Source of the DNA: Candidatus Melainabacteria bacterium
GTDB lineage: Bacteria > Cyanobacteriota > Vampirovibrionia > Obscuribacterales > Obscuribacteraceae
Assembly (NCBI GenBank): GCA_003242885.1
Contig: QKMZ01000005.1
Span: 434,001-498,000, forward strand
Reading direction: 5' to 3'
Length of the DNA: 64,000 nucleotides
Shown here: positions 1 through 8,508 of the stretch, one piece after another
Numbering within the stretch: the stretch's first letter is position 1
Layout of the letters: each line of letters opens with the position of its first letter
Notes under the pieces: model-generated
What the model saw: only the letters and a program-made list of their open reading frames with translations
The model's database searches: none
Told to the model about the DNA's origin: nothing
Program-made: the position numbers and the translations under genes

Positions 1-1939
1 TTTGACCGATGATGTACAGAAAATCTCCAGTCGGACTGAACACTTGCACCCTGTGATTGAGCGAGTCCAGGACATAAATCTTGTCGTTTTGGTCGACTGC
101 TACTGCGCGCGGCACATTGAATTGTCCAGGCGCGGAGCCCTTTTCACCAAAACAGCGAACAAGCACGCCGGCTTTGTTGAAGACGCTGACGCGAGAAAGT
201 CCATAATCGACACAGTAAATTTGATTGAGTCTGTCCACAGCGAGTCCGCAGGGCAACTGCATCTGTCCGGGGGCGTTTCCTTTCGAGCCGAGCTTTCTCA
301 ACCAAGTGCCCATGTCCGCCTGGAAGACTTGAATGCAGCCGTTGACTGCGTCCGCTGCATAAATGATGCCGGTAGAATCAATGGTGACGCCGGTCAAGCC
401 GGATTCGTTTCCATGCACGTTTTTGAAGTCTCGAGTGAATACGCCTGATGCATCGAAGACGCGGATGAAGTGGTCGTTCGCATCAGTAACATAGATGCGG
501 CCTCTTCCGTCGAATGCCAGCCCGGAAGGTTTGGTGACACTGCCACCGCGTGTGGCGGAGTTTTTCGCGTCGGGCAGTTGAGCCAAATCACCCGACCAGC
601 GCCCGTCTTTGGAGAAGACAGAAAGCTTGCGAGAGCCGACGTCGGCAACGACCAAACGACCAGACCAGAAGGCAAGGTGCGCTGGATCGGTGAATGGAAT
701 TTGCTCTTTTCCGCGAGTTGTGATCGAGCGAATGAATTTGCCTTTTGTTGACGACGCGCCAGAGAGTGAGCGCGATGCAGGAGAGGCATAGGATTCGGTT
801 TGGCGTTTGGGATCAAACGAACCTCCCGGCGCATTCACCGAGCGAAACTCAGATGAAGAGCCCCAAGAACCTGCAGAAGCTGAAGATGGTGAATGCGGGC
901 TGTCAGAAATATCTGGATAGTTGATCGCTTGAGGCGAGGGCTGAAAAGGCTGGATAGCTGGGTTTGCAGAAGTCTCCGCGGCGGATAAGTTTGACCTGTG
1001 ACCGGGGACGTCTTCGTAGCCAGGCGGTCTGTAATTGGCCGGCAGTGCATCGATATTCTCGGCTGTTCTTTGTCCGACGCTCAAATTGCGCTGTGGTGAG
1101 CCTGTTTTATCACTGAGGCTCGATGCGAAATCGCGCGCGAAATCTTTGATGCTGCGATAGCGTTCGCGTGCTCTTTTGCGCATTGCTTTGGCAACGCATG
1201 CTGAAGTTTCTACACCAATGCCCGGGTTGTGAATATGCAGTGGCTTCTCTTCTTTGGAAACGATCTTGACGATGGTGGCGGCAATACCTTCGCCGGAAAA
1301 TGGAATCTGTTTTGACAGCGCTTCATAGCTCACAACGCCGAGTGAAAAAATATCAGCGCGGTGGTCGACGTTTTTAGCGTCTTGTAATTGTTCGGGAGAT
1401 ACATATGCCAGCGTTCCCAGCATGACGCCGGTTTTCGTCAGTTTGGTCTCCTCGAAGTCCACTGCGCGTGCAATTCCGAAGTCAGTAATTTTGACGCGCC
1501 CATCCTTCAATATAAATATGTTGTCGGGCTTCACGTCGCGATGCACTACATTCATCGTATGCGCGAAGTCCAGACCTTCAGAGACCTGGCTCAGTAATGG
1601 CCAGAACTCCTGCGGAGTCATCGGCTCTTTACGGGCCTCCAGCTCACTCTTGAGGCTGTGCCCTTCGAGAAATTCCATGACGTAGTAATAGTTGCCTTCT
1701 TCCACTTCGACGTCGAATACCTCGACGATATTCTTGTGGCTTAAGCGTTTAATGGTGACTGCTTCTCGCCGGAATCGGTCGCGAAACTCCCGCATTTTTT
1801 CAGGGGAGATGTTTTCCATGACCAATTGTTTGATCGCCACAAGGCGATTTTCTTTTGGGTCGTAAGCCTGATAGACGATGCCCATCCCCCCACGACCTAT
1901 TTCGGAGAGGATTTTGTATCGGCCGAAGTCCGGCGTCAT
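1..1939 (-). CDS. Ser/Thr protein kinase with C-terminal NHL repeats (3' end outside window)
   Basis: The frame stays open from the ATG at 1939 to the window edge, so the gene is incomplete (about 646 codons seen). Residues 1-265 form a Hanks-type kinase: glycine loop GRGGMG (15-20), Lys37 in VAIK, HRDVKPDN (133-140), DFG (153-155) and SPEQ (181-184), so all catalytic residues are present. A Pro/Ser/Ala-rich linker follows (about 280-400), then repeated blades with motifs such as PSGLAFDGRGRIYVTDAND and PCGLAVDS, typical of NHL beta-propellers. Mycobacterial PknD has the same kinase-plus-propeller design but with a membrane helix between; I see none here, so this one looks cytosolic. An AGGGA Shine-Dalgarno lies 8 nt before the ATG. 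It is the last visible gene of a minus-strand set with FHA, PP2C and ABC1 genes, 10 nt after the FHA stop. Confidence 0.9.
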   Translation of the reverse strand, partial: MTPDFGRYKILSEIGRGGMGIVYQAYDPKENRLVAIKQLVMENISPEKMREFRDRFRREAVTIKRLSHKNIVEVFDVEVEEGNYYYVMEFLEGHSLKSELEARKEPMTPQEFWPLLSQVSEGLDFAHTMNVVHRDVKPDNIFILKDGRVKITDFGIARAVDFEETKLTKTGVMLGTLAYVSPEQLQDAKNVDHRADIFSLGVVSYEALSKQIPFSGEGIAATIVKIVSKEEKPLHIHNPGIGVETSACVAKAMRKRARERYRSIKDFARDFASSLSDKTGSPQRNLSVGQRTAENIDALPANYRPPGYEDVPGHRSNLSAAETSANPAIQPFQPSPQAINYPDISDSPHSPSSASAGSWGSSSEFRSVNAPGGSFDPKRQTESYASPASRSLSGASSTKGKFIRSITTRGKEQIPFTDPAHLAFWSGRLVVADVGSRKLSVFSKDGRWSGDLAQLPDAKNSATRGGSVTKPSGLAFDGRGRIYVTDANDHFIRVFDASGVFTRDFKNVHGNESGLTGVTIDSTGIIYAADAVNGCIQVFQADMGTWLRKLGSKGNAPGQMQLPCGLAVDRLNQIYCVDYGLSRVSVFNKAGVLVRCFGEKGSAPGQFNVPRAVAVDQNDKIYVLDSLNHRVQVFSPTGDFLYIIGQ

Positions 1940-1949
1940 TTACGCGTCC

Positions 1950-2405
1950 CTATTCAACTGAGAAAACCATTTCGGTTTTGCCGAAGGTCAACTTATCGCC
2001 AGGGAAGATTTGCTTGCGCTCTTGAAGCACTTCGCCGTTGAGCAGTGTGCCGTTGGTAGAGCCGAGATCTTCCACCCAGTAACCACCTTGCATCTGCAAG
2101 ACCCAGGCGTGGTGCCGGGAAACGTAGTGATCGGTAGTTATGGAAATGTTGTTTGTCTGGTCGCGCCCAATCTTGCTGACCGACTGAGTCAGAGGATATT
2201 TTTCAGACGTCAATTTGGCGATTAGAAACGCCGGACGCGACGTACGACCATCTTTGCGGGCAGGTACCGCGTAAAGGTCTTGTTGCGAACGGGAAGCTCC
2301 GCCAAAGCCGCCCTGAACCTCAGAGCTGACGCCGCAGACGGTACAGGTTCCGTCTGGGCTCACTACACCGCCGCATCTCGTGCACTCAGTTGTGCTTTTG
2401 GACAT
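1950..2405 (-). CDS. Zinc-ribbon FHA-domain protein
   Basis: A 151-residue protein. Residues 9-24 carry two CxxC pairs (CTRCGG and CTVCG), a likely zinc ribbon. After a short linker, about residues 65-151 form an FHA domain: SKIGRD, SRHHAWV and DLGSTNGTLLNG are the usual phosphothreonine-binding loops. FHA domains read threonine phosphorylation, so this is probably an adaptor for the kinase gene just downstream. The gene sits between PP2C (8 nt upstream) and the kinase (10 nt downstream), which strongly suggests one transcript. The partner relation is inferred from order, not shown by the sequence. Confidence 0.9.
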   Translation of the reverse strand: MSKSTTECTRCGGVVSPDGTCTVCGVSSEVQGGFGGASRSQQDLYAVPARKDGRTSRPAFLIAKLTSEKYPLTQSVSKIGRDQTNNISITTDHYVSRHHAWVLQMQGGYWVEDLGSTNGTLLNGEVLQERKQIFPGDKLTFGKTEMVFSVE

Positions 2406-2413
2406 AGACCGCT

Positions 2414-3181
2414 TTATTTGCTTCCGTTGTCGGACGCTTCGTCAAGATACTGAATTACTACCACGGTTACATTGTCCGGGGCTCCACCGTCAAGAGTAAG
2501 CTTAACAAGGTCTTCGCAGACTTGTTCAGGCTCCTCGTGCTCGGCGCAGACTTCTCCAATTTGCTCATCTCTCAAAACTGTTGGCAATCCGTCTGAACAG
2601 AGCACTACCCAGTCTTTTGCTTTGAGCTCGACCGGTGTATGGTCGATTTCTACGCGCTCTTCATGCCCGAGACAGCGCGTGATTAAGTTTTTGTAAGGAT
2701 TGATTCGGGCCTGCTCTTCGGTCAAGCGTCCTGCTCTCACCATTTCTTGTACGACCGAGTGGTCGTTGGTGAGAAGGACAGGTTTACCTTCTCTGAGCAG
2801 ATACGCGCGGGAGTCGCCAACGTGGGCGATTTCCAGAGCTTCTTCCGACTGGACGCCGACCACGATGGTCGTGCCCATGCCTCTTACCGAGGCGTCTTCT
2901 TCAGCTTGTTGCCAAACTGACTGATTCGCCAGATTTACGGTTTCGAGTAACCACTTCTGAATTTCGGAGCGTCCAATCGAGGGAGGAGGATTATCAGTCC
3001 ACTGCTTCTCTACCGCTTCCACTGCCAATTTACTGGCTTTTGCTCCGCCAACTGCGCCGCCCATACCATCGGCAACCGCGAACACTCGGAGGTCCGGGCT
3101 CACGTAGTAATTATCTTCGTTCCTTTGCCGTTGGCAACCGGCATCAGTCCGCGCAGCCGCACGCCATTTGAGCTTCGTCAA
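2414..3181 (-). CDS. PP2C-type Ser/Thr protein phosphatase
   Basis: A 255-residue phosphatase of the PPM/PP2C family, close to the usual length of a bare bacterial catalytic domain. Visible motifs are RNEDNYY (20-26), VADGMGG (37-43), GMGTT, the GDSRAYL strand near residue 122, VVLCSDGLP near 195 and DNVTVVV near 237. These acidic residues bind the metal pair that hydrolyses phosphoserine and phosphothreonine. No membrane segment is visible. The start overlaps the stop of the upstream ABC1 gene by 4 nt (ATGA), which implies coupled translation. It probably reverses the action of the NHL kinase in the same operon. Confidence 0.94.
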   Translation of the reverse strand: MTKLKWRAAARTDAGCQRQRNEDNYYVSPDLRVFAVADGMGGAVGGAKASKLAVEAVEKQWTDNPPPSIGRSEIQKWLLETVNLANQSVWQQAEEDASVRGMGTTIVVGVQSEEALEIAHVGDSRAYLLREGKPVLLTNDHSVVQEMVRAGRLTEEQARINPYKNLITRCLGHEERVEIDHTPVELKAKDWVVLCSDGLPTVLRDEQIGEVCAEHEEPEQVCEDLVKLTLDGGAPDNVTVVVIQYLDEASDNGSK

Positions 3182-5232
3182 TCTCCGCTGCCCCCTTGAG
3201 AATCCGGCTTGTCTAACCGTGTTATCAAGCTAACCGGTGTCACTAAATGCCACATTATAATTGCCACCATTACACCATTTCCAATCAAGAAATAGGGGGC
3301 CAATGGCCTAATTTCAGCAAACTGTGTTGACCCGATATATGCAAGGTCAAAAACACAGAGAGCTGCTGACAAAAGGCTTAAGCCAAGCCGTTTGCGCTTA
3401 TTCGCGGACAAGGTGGTTTCCAATAGCTGTAGGCGGTGGTTCACGTTGGCAACCTGTCCTTTCAACTGAAGATTGGCTGCCTGTGTCTCTTTTATGCTCG
3501 CCTCCAAAGCTTTTTCTGTGCCACTATTGGTAATGCGAGAGCCCTTCTTTAGTGCGTTTTGCCCAGCTATAGGCATCTCATGTGTGCCAGAAAGTTTGGA
3601 AAGTGACTCTTCAAGTAAAGTTACGTTTCCGCCGTAGAACAAACGCAAAAGCGGAACCGCTTGTTGAGGGCGATTCATAATCCACTTCTTGAGAGCTGGT
3701 TTGGCAGCTTCAACGAAGCTGAAATTAGGCTGCAAAGTCCTGGCGATTCCTTCAATTGTCGATCCCGCTCTCAAAAGGTAGGCAAGCGATGGCGGCAAGC
3801 AAAGTGATCTGTCCAGTGCAATTTGATCGATATCGTTTTCAAGGTCGGTGAAGTCCAAATCTTTCACTTCTCGACCGGCGTAATAATCGATAAACGGCTT
3901 GACCGCGCGTTCTATCGGCAAAGAGTTGGCGCCTTCCTTGAGGATGCCCAGCTTGCGCAAATTGGCGATCAAATCCTCGGTGTCTTTTTGAATGACCGCT
4001 GAAATACAGCCTGTTATCGAATGCCGCTGCTCGTCGGAGATTTCTCCGACCATGCCGAAGTCATAGATGACAAGCCGACCCTCTTCGTCTACTGCTAGAT
4101 TGCCCGCGTGCGGATCGGCGTGGAAAAACCCGTGCATAAGCACTTGTTCGAGATAGCAAGTGACCAGTAATTTTCCAAGACGCGGCAAGTTGACGTTGCG
4201 TGCAAGGAGTTCTTTGACTCTATCGATTTTCGTGCCCGGCAAATATTCGAGAGTCAAAACTCGACGCCCTGTGTATTTCCAAAATACTCTCGGCACTCGA
4301 ATGTCCGGATAATCCCTGAGCACTCGTCGCAGCCGATCTGCGTTTCGCCCCTCTTGAATGTAATTGACTTCAGCAAATAAGTTGCGCCCGAACTCATCAG
4401 CAAGCTCATACCAGCCGCCCCAGTCTGCGTGTTTTTTGAACAGTCCACTACCGAGCCTGATGAGAAAGCGCATGTACCCGAGGTCTTGATAAAAGCGCTG
4501 GCGCAGTGCCGGACGTTGCACCTTTACTGCGACTTCGGTTCCATCTTTCAAGCGCGCTCTGTGCACCTGCCCGACAGAGGCAGAGGCAATCGGCACTTCA
4601 TCGAAGTGTGCGAAAAGCTCATCAGGAGAGGCGCCCAGATCACGTTTGATTGTCGTTTGTACCGTTTCGAAGTCGAACGGCGGCACCTGATCTTGCAGAA
4701 GCGACAGCTCATCGGCAATTTCCACAGGCAGCGCGTCGCGACGCACCGATAAAAATTGACCGAGCTTGATATATGTTTCGCCCAGGCTGATGCATGTTTC
4801 TTTCAAACGCACCGCCCGTGTTTTCTGCCGAGCTTCTGATTCCTCAGGCGTTTTTGGTGGGTGCAACTTGTCCGAGATGCTTGCATAAGTGAAGCTGAGC
4901 ATCGTCTTGAGCATGCTCCAAAAGCGGGCATCGCCAATGAGATTGCCAACCTTCACCGAACGATCGGCTTCAGCTGGATCGTAAGGACTGAATGATTCGA
5001 CTGACGAAGACTTTCTTGAAATCAGCGGAAATGGGCTGCCATGATATGCTCGTATCTCCGTGCTCGGGGTGCGTTGCACAGGGGACGCGGCTTGGCTGGT
5101 TTTCGTTTTTTTGTCTTTAGAGCTCTTGGCGACAGAATTGTCCGCGTCAGCCTTCTTGCCTGATGCGCGGTCTGCCGGAGATTTAGCCGGTTTTTCGTCC
5201 GAGGATTCAAATGTATCTTCGGGCGGACTCAC
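3178..5232 (-). CDS. ABC1/AarF/UbiB family atypical kinase
   Basis: A 684-residue member of the ABC1 (UbiB/ADCK) atypical kinase family. It shows the family KxGQ motif (IKLGQFLSVRRD), the Ala-rich nucleotide loop (ASASVGQVHRA), VAVKVQRP, HADPHAGN (from residue 371) and DFG (391-393). The first 90 residues are a hydrophilic Lys/Ser/Asp-rich extension. Two hydrophobic helices close the protein (about 615-670), as in UbiB, so it is probably membrane-anchored. UbiB-type proteins support isoprenoid quinone or lipid metabolism; the substrate cannot be told from sequence. The start is a GTG with a weak AGG-type ribosome site. Position upstream of PP2C and FHA genes is unusual for a UbiB homologue. 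Confidence 0.9.
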   Translation of the reverse strand: MSPPEDTFESSDEKPAKSPADRASGKKADADNSVAKSSKDKKTKTSQAASPVQRTPSTEIRAYHGSPFPLISRKSSSVESFSPYDPAEADRSVKVGNLIGDARFWSMLKTMLSFTYASISDKLHPPKTPEESEARQKTRAVRLKETCISLGETYIKLGQFLSVRRDALPVEIADELSLLQDQVPPFDFETVQTTIKRDLGASPDELFAHFDEVPIASASVGQVHRARLKDGTEVAVKVQRPALRQRFYQDLGYMRFLIRLGSGLFKKHADWGGWYELADEFGRNLFAEVNYIQEGRNADRLRRVLRDYPDIRVPRVFWKYTGRRVLTLEYLPGTKIDRVKELLARNVNLPRLGKLLVTCYLEQVLMHGFFHADPHAGNLAVDEEGRLVIYDFGMVGEISDEQRHSITGCISAVIQKDTEDLIANLRKLGILKEGANSLPIERAVKPFIDYYAGREVKDLDFTDLENDIDQIALDRSLCLPPSLAYLLRAGSTIEGIARTLQPNFSFVEAAKPALKKWIMNRPQQAVPLLRLFYGGNVTLLEESLSKLSGTHEMPIAGQNALKKGSRITNSGTEKALEASIKETQAANLQLKGQVANVNHRLQLLETTLSANKRKRLGLSLLSAALCVFDLAYIGSTQFAEIRPLAPYFLIGNGVMVAIIMWHLVTPVSLITRLDKPDSQGGSGD

Positions 5233-5284
5233 ATTGCCTGTCCCCGGTCTCTTGAATAAAAATGTTTATCGCTTGAGAAGTGTC

Positions 5285-5647
5285 TTAGACACTAACTTTC
5301 ATGGATTTGAGTTCGGAAATCTCAGCACGCAAAGTGGCGATTTCTGCTCTCAATTCGTTGATTTCGGTGGTGTCGCCCAGGGCGCCCAGCGAGAAATCGG
5401 CGACTTGTCTGCGGATGCGCTCGCGCACCTGGCTTTCCAAAACTTCTGAACGTTGCCAAACGTTTTGCGAAATCTCGCTTGCCACTTCTTTGGCGCGATC
5501 TTTGTACTCATGTACGCGATCCGAGCCAGTCGACTTGTATTCGCCTGCCTTAGCGGTCAAGGAGTCCAGTGCGTCCTCGACTCGTTCGCGAGCAACCTCA
5601 AAGGCCGCTCTGCCCAGGAAAAACAATTTGATCATTGGACGCAACAC
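5285..5647 (-). CDS. Small helical protein with C-terminal coiled coil
   Basis: About 120 residues, mostly predicted helix. The first 20 residues are fairly hydrophobic (MIKLFFLGRAAF), the centre is charged, and the end holds a heptad-like stretch (INELRAEIATLRAEISEL) that looks like a coiled coil. I chose the GTG at 5647 because a GGAGG lies 8 nt upstream (5656-5660); the longer TTG reading at 5662 has no such site, and the ATG at 5635 is a further alternative. Length and helical make-up recall phasin-like or structural helper proteins, but I do not recognise the family. It probably leads the minus-strand operon, 52 nt before the ABC1 gene. Confidence 0.65.
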   Translation of the reverse strand: MLRPMIKLFFLGRAAFEVARERVEDALDSLTAKAGEYKSTGSDRVHEYKDRAKEVASEISQNVWQRSEVLESQVRERIRRQVADFSLGALGDTTEINELRAEIATLRAEISELKSMKVSV

Positions 5648-6067
5648 GTAACTAACCTCCAAGCTTCAGGACGAGCCCGCTTTCGTTGGGATACCGGGCC
5701 GACCGGTAAGAGTCGTAACTTTGCCGTATGGAGCGCGCTACGTCAAATTTGACGACGGCGCTAACTGGCATGTTTTGCCCAGACAAAACTATCGAGAAAT
5801 TATACACTAGGGGCATCGCATAGATGCTTGATTTGCTGATTTCGTATAGCGATGCTAACAACTGTTGCAATACGCAGTAATTCGCAATATGTGGGAACTT
5901 TGAAGCGGAACTCGTCGGACGACCGTTGAGAGCGCTGGGTTGAAAAGAAATCGGACTAGAAAAACTTCGACAAGCACGCTCATCTAGTAATGAGATTGAA
6001 AGTCGATCGCAGTAAAGTCTAGACACTGCAAAACGAAACAAAAACGAAACTAGTTAAGGTGGCGAAA
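5648..6067. other. Divergent intergenic region with a candidate -10 box
   Basis: About 420 bases between divergent genes. A perfect TATAAT lies on the minus strand at 5799-5804, about 150 nt before the coiled-coil gene, with no convincing -35. Small reading frames here have no ribosome site or protein-like composition. A long leader for either gene is possible. Confidence 0.35.
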
Positions 6068-7051
6068 GTGGCACAAACAAAAACGAATGAGCGCACGACC
6101 GAAAAGAAGCCGTTGACGGCGAAAACTCAACCCGGTCGCAATGCCCGTCCGGTCTCTCTAATTTATGTACCTCTTCATCTGGGTGGCAGTCACCGCGGTG
6201 CCAGTATGGGACCGGCTGCCATGAAAGTCGCAGAACTGCCTGAGCGTATCAAGGCTCTCGGATTTGCAGTGGCGGAGGAAATCGACATTGAAGTCCCTCA
6301 TTCTGTTTGCTGGTGGGACAACGAAACGCAAAGCAAGTGCGTGCCTGAAATCTATCAAGTAAGCGAAGCGGTCGCCGATGCCGTGGAAGCTGCGATGGAA
6401 GCAGGCAATCTGCCGATTACTATCGGTGGCGACCACAGTCTCGCTATCGGCAGTATCGCTGGAGCTGCGAGCTATTACCGCAAGCATGAAGAAACTTTTG
6501 GACTGGTATGGTTTGATGCGCATGGTGACATCAATACGCCTGACACTACTGCCAGTGGCAATGTGCACGGCATGCCCTTTGCAGTTTCGCTCGGATTGGG
6601 CGATGAAAAGCTTGTTAATTTGAAGGGTTTTAGCCCAAAAGTGCCGGCTAAGCGATCGTCATTGATTGGTATCCGCGACGTCGACCCGCCGGAGCGCGAC
6701 ATGATCACTCAGACCGGTATTACGGCTTTCACGATGAAAGAAATTGATCACCTTGGACTTGGTCGAGTTACCGATATGGCTTTGGGAGCTGTCGGTGCTG
6801 ATGTAAACGGCATCCATGTTTCCTTCGACATCGACGTAATTGATCCTGACGTAGCACCGGGTGTCAGCACTGCCTCGCGTGGTGGTCTAAGCTACAGAGA
6901 AAGTCATCTTGCGTTGGAACTTTTGGCCGAATCGGATCTGGTGCGTTCAATAGATATAGTTGAACTCAATCCAGCATTCGATGTTCGCAATAAGACTGCA
7001 GAACTGGCTGTAGAACTTATTCTCTCAGCTCTGGGCAAGCGCATTCTTTAG
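6068..7051 (+). CDS. rocF: Arginase-family ureohydrolase (probable arginase)
   Basis: Member of the ureohydrolase family, which uses a two-manganese centre to split urea from arginine or agmatine. Visible metal motifs in order are GGDHSLAIGS, WFDAHGDINTP and SFDIDVIDPDVAPG, with the arginase-like GNVHGMPFAVSLG substrate loop between, which favours arginase over agmatinase. Length (about 328 residues) is normal apart from a polar N-terminal tail. Two GTG codons could start it: 6059 and 6068. I prefer 6068 because AAGGTGG (6056-6062) lies 5 nt before it; the same bases overlap the 6059 codon. It stands alone, divergent from the signalling operon, and ends in a clear terminator. It may feed ornithine to nitrogen metabolism. 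Confidence 0.9.
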   Translation: MAQTKTNERTTEKKPLTAKTQPGRNARPVSLIYVPLHLGGSHRGASMGPAAMKVAELPERIKALGFAVAEEIDIEVPHSVCWWDNETQSKCVPEIYQVSEAVADAVEAAMEAGNLPITIGGDHSLAIGSIAGAASYYRKHEETFGLVWFDAHGDINTPDTTASGNVHGMPFAVSLGLGDEKLVNLKGFSPKVPAKRSSLIGIRDVDPPERDMITQTGITAFTMKEIDHLGLGRVTDMALGAVGADVNGIHVSFDIDVIDPDVAPGVSTASRGGLSYRESHLALELLAESDLVRSIDIVELNPAFDVRNKTAELAVELILSALGKRIL

Positions 7052-7076
7052 GGCTTGCCGCAGCTTCGATCTAAAC

Positions 7077-7111
7077 AAAAGAACTCACCGCGATTGCAGT
7101 GAGTTCTTTTT
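7077..7111 (+). terminator. Intrinsic, probably bidirectional terminator after arginase
   Basis: An 8-bp perfect stem GAACTCAC/GTGAGTTC (7081-7088 with 7099-7106) has a 10-nt loop, AAAA before it and TTTTT after it. The A run becomes a T run on the other strand, so it can also serve the converging gene at 7132. Confidence 0.85.
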
Positions 7112-7131
7112 ATAGTTGATTATTTCAACGA

Positions 7132-7443
7132 CTAGTCGTTCATATCTTTGTTGGTGACTTTCATAATGGAGCCATCGGTCGCATTGATGTGAAAGTTCTT
7201 CGCTTCTTTGTCGCCGCGGACGCTGACGGACCAATAAAGAGTGTGCGGCTTCTTGTGCATTCTTTCCAAGTCGGTGTCGGTGATTTTGCCGGACAATTGC
7301 TTAAGTGCGATTGCTTCTGCATCGGCCTTGCTCAATTTTGCTGCTTGTCCTCTTTTGGCAGTATCGTCATCTGCGAATGCGCATGTGCCGAACGATGAGC
7401 CCATCAAAGCGACAGCGGCTGCCAGCACCAATAACTTTTTCAT
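7132..7443 (-). CDS. Small secreted PepSY-like protein
   Basis: A 103-residue protein with a clear signal peptide (MKKLLVLAAAVALMGSS, cleavage near CAFA-DDD). The mature part has the PepSY-like pattern: an Ala-rich helix (SKADAEAIALKQL), then a strand pair ending in YWSVSVRG and FHINATDGSIMKV. PepSY-type domains are often protease inhibitors or peptide-binding modules outside the membrane. A GAGG lies about 9 nt before the ATG. The gene converges on arginase and shares its terminator. The precise function is unknown. Confidence 0.75.
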   Translation of the reverse strand: MKKLLVLAAAVALMGSSFGTCAFADDDTAKRGQAAKLSKADAEAIALKQLSGKITDTDLERMHKKPHTLYWSVSVRGDKEAKNFHINATDGSIMKVTNKDMND

Positions 7444-7665
7444 TTCAAAAAACCTCGTTCAGCGAAAACTTGAAGAGCACGATCTTATTACAGCTACCTA
7501 TTTGAATGTCTGCTTGGAAACGTTCTTGGCTTTCGTATGAAGATTTTGATGAGCAGTTGTAAATCTTCAGTCCAAGGATTTTGGGGCAGGAGGGGTGTTT
7601 GGATCTAATTGCCCGGTCTGCAATTGCAGCGCTTGGAAATTTTTACTACCTGGCTAAGTTGGGGC

Positions 7666-7694
7666 TTGTCACTCTCGAATTTTGGTACTATACT
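7666..7694 (+). promoter_or_regulatory. Sigma-70-type promoter of lexA
   Basis: TTGTCA (7666-7671) and TATACT (7689-7694) are separated by exactly 17 bp, close to the consensus housekeeping promoter. Transcription would begin near 7701, about 97 nt before the lexA ATG. Confidence 0.75.
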
Positions 7695-7707
7695 TACGTA
7701 TGTATTC

Positions 7708-7725
7708 GGGGACTTTCATGTTCCC
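7708..7725 (+). promoter_or_regulatory. Candidate LexA operator (near-palindrome)
   Basis: GGGGACTTTCATGTTCCC has half-sites GGGGAC and GTTCCC, inverted with one mismatch, around a 6-bp centre. It lies from about +8 to +25 of the predicted transcript, where a bound repressor would block the promoter. It recalls the AC-N4-GT core of Gram-positive SOS boxes but with wider spacing. LexA usually represses its own gene, so autoregulation is a reasonable inference. Confidence 0.5.
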
Positions 7726-7797
7726 AGGTATTCAATGGGGAACTGCCTGCGACTTTTCCCGCTTTTCAAAACTGGGGCGGCACTAGAGGGAGAAATT

Positions 7798-8460
7798 ATG
7801 GATTTAGACTGCTTGCCGCCACGGCAGCGCGACGTAATAAAGTCTATCGTCGACTTGACTGAAGAGAATGGCTATCCGCCGACTCTTGCAGAATTGGCGA
7901 AGGCGCTAGGTTTGCGCAACCGGATGACGGTTCACCAGCACGTTGCTGCACTGAAAAAGAAAGGATACGTCCACTGGGAGCCAGGTCTTAACCGTTCTCT
8001 CAGAGTGGTTTCTCATATGACCACATCGGTCGGTGGCAGAACCACTGAGACCACTATTGAATACGAAGAGTCTTACGATGAGCCGCAAGGCATTCCTCTG
8101 GCAGGCACTATTGCTGCCGGTCAACCAATCGACGCGATTGATCCCGGCGAGTATCTTGCAATGGACAATCAGTATGCGGGCACCAATTGCTTTGCACTAA
8201 AAGTCAAAGGCAATTCCATGATCGAGGATGGCATCTGTGATGGCGATTTCGTCATTATTAAGCCCAATCCGTCACCACGTAACGGTGAAATCGTAGTGGC
8301 ACTGTTAGATGATGGAACCGCGACCTTGAAGCGCCTCTTCAAAGAGAAAGGTGGCTACCGTCTGCAGCCGGCTAACAGCGAGCTTTCCCCCATCTTTGTT
8401 GATGCGAAGGACGGACTCACTGTTCAAGGTGTGGTCGTCGCACTTTTCCGAAAAATGTAA
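7798..8460 (+). CDS. lexA: LexA repressor, SOS regulator
   Basis: A 220-residue LexA. Residues 1-65 form the winged helix DNA-binding domain (PPRQRDVIKSIVDLTEENG, then LAELAKALGL). The self-cleavage bond is Ala107-Gly108, and the catalytic dyad is Ser140 (GNSM) and Lys178 (ATLKRL); the 38-residue spacing agrees with the family. The frame can be extended upstream to 7609, but that extension covers the promoter. I place the start at the ATG 7798, which has AGAGGGAG (7785-7792) 5 nt before it and gives the standard LexA N-terminus MDLDCLPPRQRDV. It represses DNA-damage genes until RecA filaments trigger its autolysis. It converges on rqcH. Confidence 0.95.
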   Translation: MDLDCLPPRQRDVIKSIVDLTEENGYPPTLAELAKALGLRNRMTVHQHVAALKKKGYVHWEPGLNRSLRVVSHMTTSVGGRTTETTIEYEESYDEPQGIPLAGTIAAGQPIDAIDPGEYLAMDNQYAGTNCFALKVKGNSMIEDGICDGDFVIIKPNPSPRNGEIVVALLDDGTATLKRLFKEKGGYRLQPANSELSPIFVDAKDGLTVQGVVVALFRKM

Positions 8461-8508
8461 GTTACACTCGCAATTAGCGCGTCAAAAGATGTTGCGCATT
8501 CGCTGCAA

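Noticed and set aside
5652-6041. 129-codon minus-strand frame in the arginase upstream region
   Set aside because: No ribosome site, Ser/Arg-rich sequence, and it covers a TATAAT box.
7609-7797. N-terminal extension of LexA by 63 codons
   Set aside because: It covers the promoter and operator; the ATG at 7798 has a good ribosome site and gives the standard N-terminus.
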